DNA of 33,063 nt, taken from positions 1-33,063 of the forward strand of contig CAMLEO010000043.1 in NCBI GenBank assembly GCA_946478975.1, in the 5' to 3' direction. Within the stretch, counting starts at the first letter, position 1. Every line of letters starts with the position of its first letter. The stretch comes from an uncultured Steroidobacter sp. GTDB taxonomy: Bacteria > Pseudomonadota > Gammaproteobacteria > Steroidobacterales > Steroidobacteraceae. The translations under genes and the position numbers were made by a program. Below the pieces are notes generated by a model. The model worked only from the letters and a program-made list of their open reading frames with translations. It was not told the DNA's origin and did not search any database. Positions 32,202 to 33,063 of the stretch are shown here, piece by piece.

Positions 32202-32348
32202 CGTTCGCTTTCTCACAAGCGAACGATGACATCGTCGCCACAACCGCGCGCCGCTCGGCGTGACGAAAAGAAACATTCCCCGCTCGTCGCAGCGTTTGTA
32301 TGCCGTCGACGCAGGCTTTGCGGAGCGGACTTCGACCTCAGTAAGCAT
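32202..32348 (-). pseudogene. N-terminal remnant of a P4-type tyrosine integrase
   Basis: From the ATG at 32348 on the minus strand: MLTEVEVRSAKPASTAYKRC and then DERGMFLFVTPSGARLWRRC. This matches the opening arm-binding domain (DUF4102) of P4-family integrases (pattern MLTD--I--AKP-x-KPYK--D--GL-L-VTP-G-K-W). The similarity fades after about 49 residues. The frame then runs antisense into the alpha-galactosidase NPCBM end, which stops at 32193. The catalytic R-H-R-Y domain is absent, so the stub cannot recombine. A tRNA-3'-end-like sequence lies about 100 nt upstream in the same orientation, the classic tRNA-integrase arrangement. Confidence 0.7.
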
Positions 32349-32386
32349 CTGGGGGTATTTCGCGACAAGACGTAAGTCGTGCAGAG

Positions 32387-32510
32387 TTCGAGTCCGGGTT
32401 GGTCCGGATTGGGTATCGTGACATCTCTGCGGATGTCTTTGGAAGTTCAAATGGTGCCGGGACCGGACTCGAAAGGTGAGCAAAAACCAGCCTGTTTATA
32501 GTCCCGGGCA
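32387..32510. other. attachment-site-like region: tRNA(Leu) 3'-end-like segment and nested inverted repeats
   Basis: On the minus strand, 32473 to 32452 reads TTCGAGTCCGG followed by TCCCGGCACCA, which resembles the T-loop, acceptor stem and CCA end of a gammaproteobacterial tRNA(Leu) gene. No complete tRNA precedes it. The T-loop 11-mer occurs again, inverted, at 32387-32397. Between them is a perfect hairpin GACATC-TCTGCG-GATGTC (32420-32437). A second pairing, GTGCC-GGGAC (32453-32462) against GTCCCGGGCAC (32501-32511), differs by one C. Together with the integrase stub this looks like an att site of an integrative element. Confidence 0.5.
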
Positions 32511-32613
32511 CTAATCCAAAAACACCAATACCCCAAGGGTCTACCCCTTCTTCTGAGCCGTTGCCATGAGCGGCCGGAACCGGTGCATCAACACCGGCCC
32601 CGACCTAACCACA

Positions 32614-32636
32614 ACCTGCACAACCGAGGTGCAAGT
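32614..32636 (+). promoter_or_regulatory. hairpin overlapping the ribosome-binding site of the cysteine-rich gene
   Basis: ACCTGCAC (32614-32621) can pair with GTGCAAGT (32629-32636) over 7 of 8 positions with a 7-nt loop. The loop and 3' arm contain the Shine-Dalgarno GAGGTG, and the ATG follows 1 nt later. Another hairpin, CCGGTG-CATCAA-CACCGG (32580-32597), lies just upstream. The pair may restrain translation; this is inference. Confidence 0.35.
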
Positions 32637-32637
32637 C

Positions 32638-32946
32638 ATGGCTGTGTCCATTATCTCGCGCGATGAGCGCGTTCGTCTGTACTTTCAAACCGCTGATGTT
32701 TTGGTTCCTACGTTCGCTCAGGCAGCTTGCGGCCGGTGCCCAGCCGAAGCTCACCGGCTCGATGCCGTCGAGTCGGTGCAGCCGGAGCTGAGTGCCCAGC
32801 CTCCGCGTCGTCGCTGTGACGACTGCCAGTTACACCTGACGCGCGACGTACTGCGTGCCCTGGGCAGCTGTCCGCGCTGGGGCAAGCGCCGTCATGGTGT
32901 CGAAAGCCACTGCCCGGCGTTCGTCGCCAAGGACGGTGCGCGATGA
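32638..32946 (+). CDS. small cysteine-rich hypothetical protein, possible zinc binder
   Basis: A 102-residue protein with cysteines C31 and C34 (CGRC), C60 and C63 (CDDC), C78 and C92. Two CxxC pairs 25 residues apart could hold a zinc ion. No family is recognised. The C-terminus is basic (CPRWGKRRHGVESHC). The ATG at 32638 has GAGG 8 nt upstream and is preferred over the frame opening at 32566. The stop overlaps the next start by 4 nt (ATGA), showing a real coupled unit. It lies beyond the putative attachment site, so it may belong either to the neighbouring chromosome or to a second element. Confidence 0.6.
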   Translation: MAVSIISRDERVRLYFQTADVLVPTFAQAACGRCPAEAHRLDAVESVQPELSAQPPRRRCDDCQLHLTRDVLRALGSCPRWGKRRHGVESHCPAFVAKDGAR

Positions 32947-33063
32947 ACGCCATGAACGACGTCGCGGAGGCGCGCGCCACTGCGCTTTCGTTGCGGGCTT
33001 CCGCCAGGGCATGTACGCGCGAGCAAGGCGCGCTCAAGTTCCGTCTGACGCGCGCGGCTGAAT
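32943..33063 (+). CDS. 5' end of an unrecognised gene, cut by the window edge
   Basis: An ATG at 32943 overlaps the stop of the cysteine-rich gene by 4 nt. The frame is open for 40 codons to the window end (MNAMNDVAEARATALSLRAS at the start). Short, Ala/Arg-rich, no recognisable domain in the visible part. The ATGA overlap is the main support. Confidence 0.5.
   Translation, partial: MNAMNDVAEARATALSLRASARACTREQGALKFRLTRAAE

Noticed and set aside
32452..32511. A functional tRNA gene on the minus strand ending in the CCA-like sequence
   Set aside because: Only the T-loop, acceptor 3' side and CCA are convincing. The paired 5' side is 58 nt away, has one extra C, and no D-arm or anticodon arm can be drawn.
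1..33063. CRISPR array, rRNA operon or complete insertion sequence
   Set aside because: No regularly spaced repeats, no rRNA-like stretches and no transposase frame were found on either strand.

Overview
The window is GC-rich and almost fully coding. It looks like the chromosome of a Gram-negative proteobacterium: there are two large TonB-dependent outer-membrane receptors (one of the Xanthomonas/Caulobacter type), Tat-exported oxidoreductase and phosphatase precursors, a lipoprotein beta-lactamase-fold protein and secreted sugar-active enzymes. The mix (TonB-Xanth-Caul receptor, pectinesterase-like protein, GH27 with NPCBM, many esterases and SDR/AKR enzymes) fits a nutrient-scavenging gammaproteobacterium of the Xanthomonadales/Steroidobacterales kind. 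That assignment is inference from gene content only.

Layout. 1-3 kb: the 3' end of an unrecognised gene faces a two-gene operon for a molybdenum hydroxylase (IorB/IorA-like). 3-7 kb: a membrane LytTR regulator diverges from a CHASE3/PAS/PAS hybrid histidine kinase with two C-terminal receivers. 7-9.2 kb: a siderophore-type TonB receptor with its own promoter. 9.3-11.2 kb: a tightly coupled five-gene operon (ArsR repressor, SRPBCC/AHSA1 protein, DUF1801 protein, small membrane protein, second DUF1801 protein) behind a promoter that contains a clear inverted-repeat operator. 11.2-18.7 kb, minus strand: a TonB-Xanth-Caul receptor, branched-chain aminotransferase IlvE, a Tat-exported PhoD-family phosphatase, a small unknown protein and an NTF2-like protein. 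18.7-22.1 kb: a secreted dienelactone-hydrolase-like enzyme, a cytoplasmic alpha/beta hydrolase and a secreted pectinesterase-like protein with an SbsA-type Ig-like domain.

22.1-24.2 kb is an accessory patch. Two unknown minus-strand genes, one a probable lipoprotein, diverge from an XRE-family regulator and a four-helix membrane protein. A perfect 10-bp inverted repeat sits between the -35 and -10 of the regulator's promoter. An AlpA-type phage regulator follows on the minus strand, with an apparent frameshift.

24.3-32.2 kb holds plus-strand metabolic genes: a serine beta-lactamase-fold lipoprotein, an AraC regulator, an aldo/keto reductase broken by one in-frame TAG, an SDR, then an SMP-30/gluconolactonase - esterase - GH27 alpha-galactosidase run behind a good promoter. 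The GH27 gene has lost one C in a C run, which separates its catalytic domain from its NPCBM domain. Immediately after it lie the N-terminal stub of a P4-type integrase, a segment resembling the 3' end of a tRNA(Leu) gene, and nested inverted repeats: the signature of an integrative-element boundary. The last genes (a cysteine-rich small protein and a coupled, cut-off ORF) lie beyond that boundary.

The most notable part is 23-32.6 kb. It carries AlpA, an integrase stub, an attachment-site-like sequence and three disrupted genes within about 8 kb. Either this is a decaying integrated element with carbohydrate and redox cargo, or some of the lesions are sequence errors; raw reads would decide. 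No CRISPR array, rRNA, intact tRNA or complete insertion sequence was seen.
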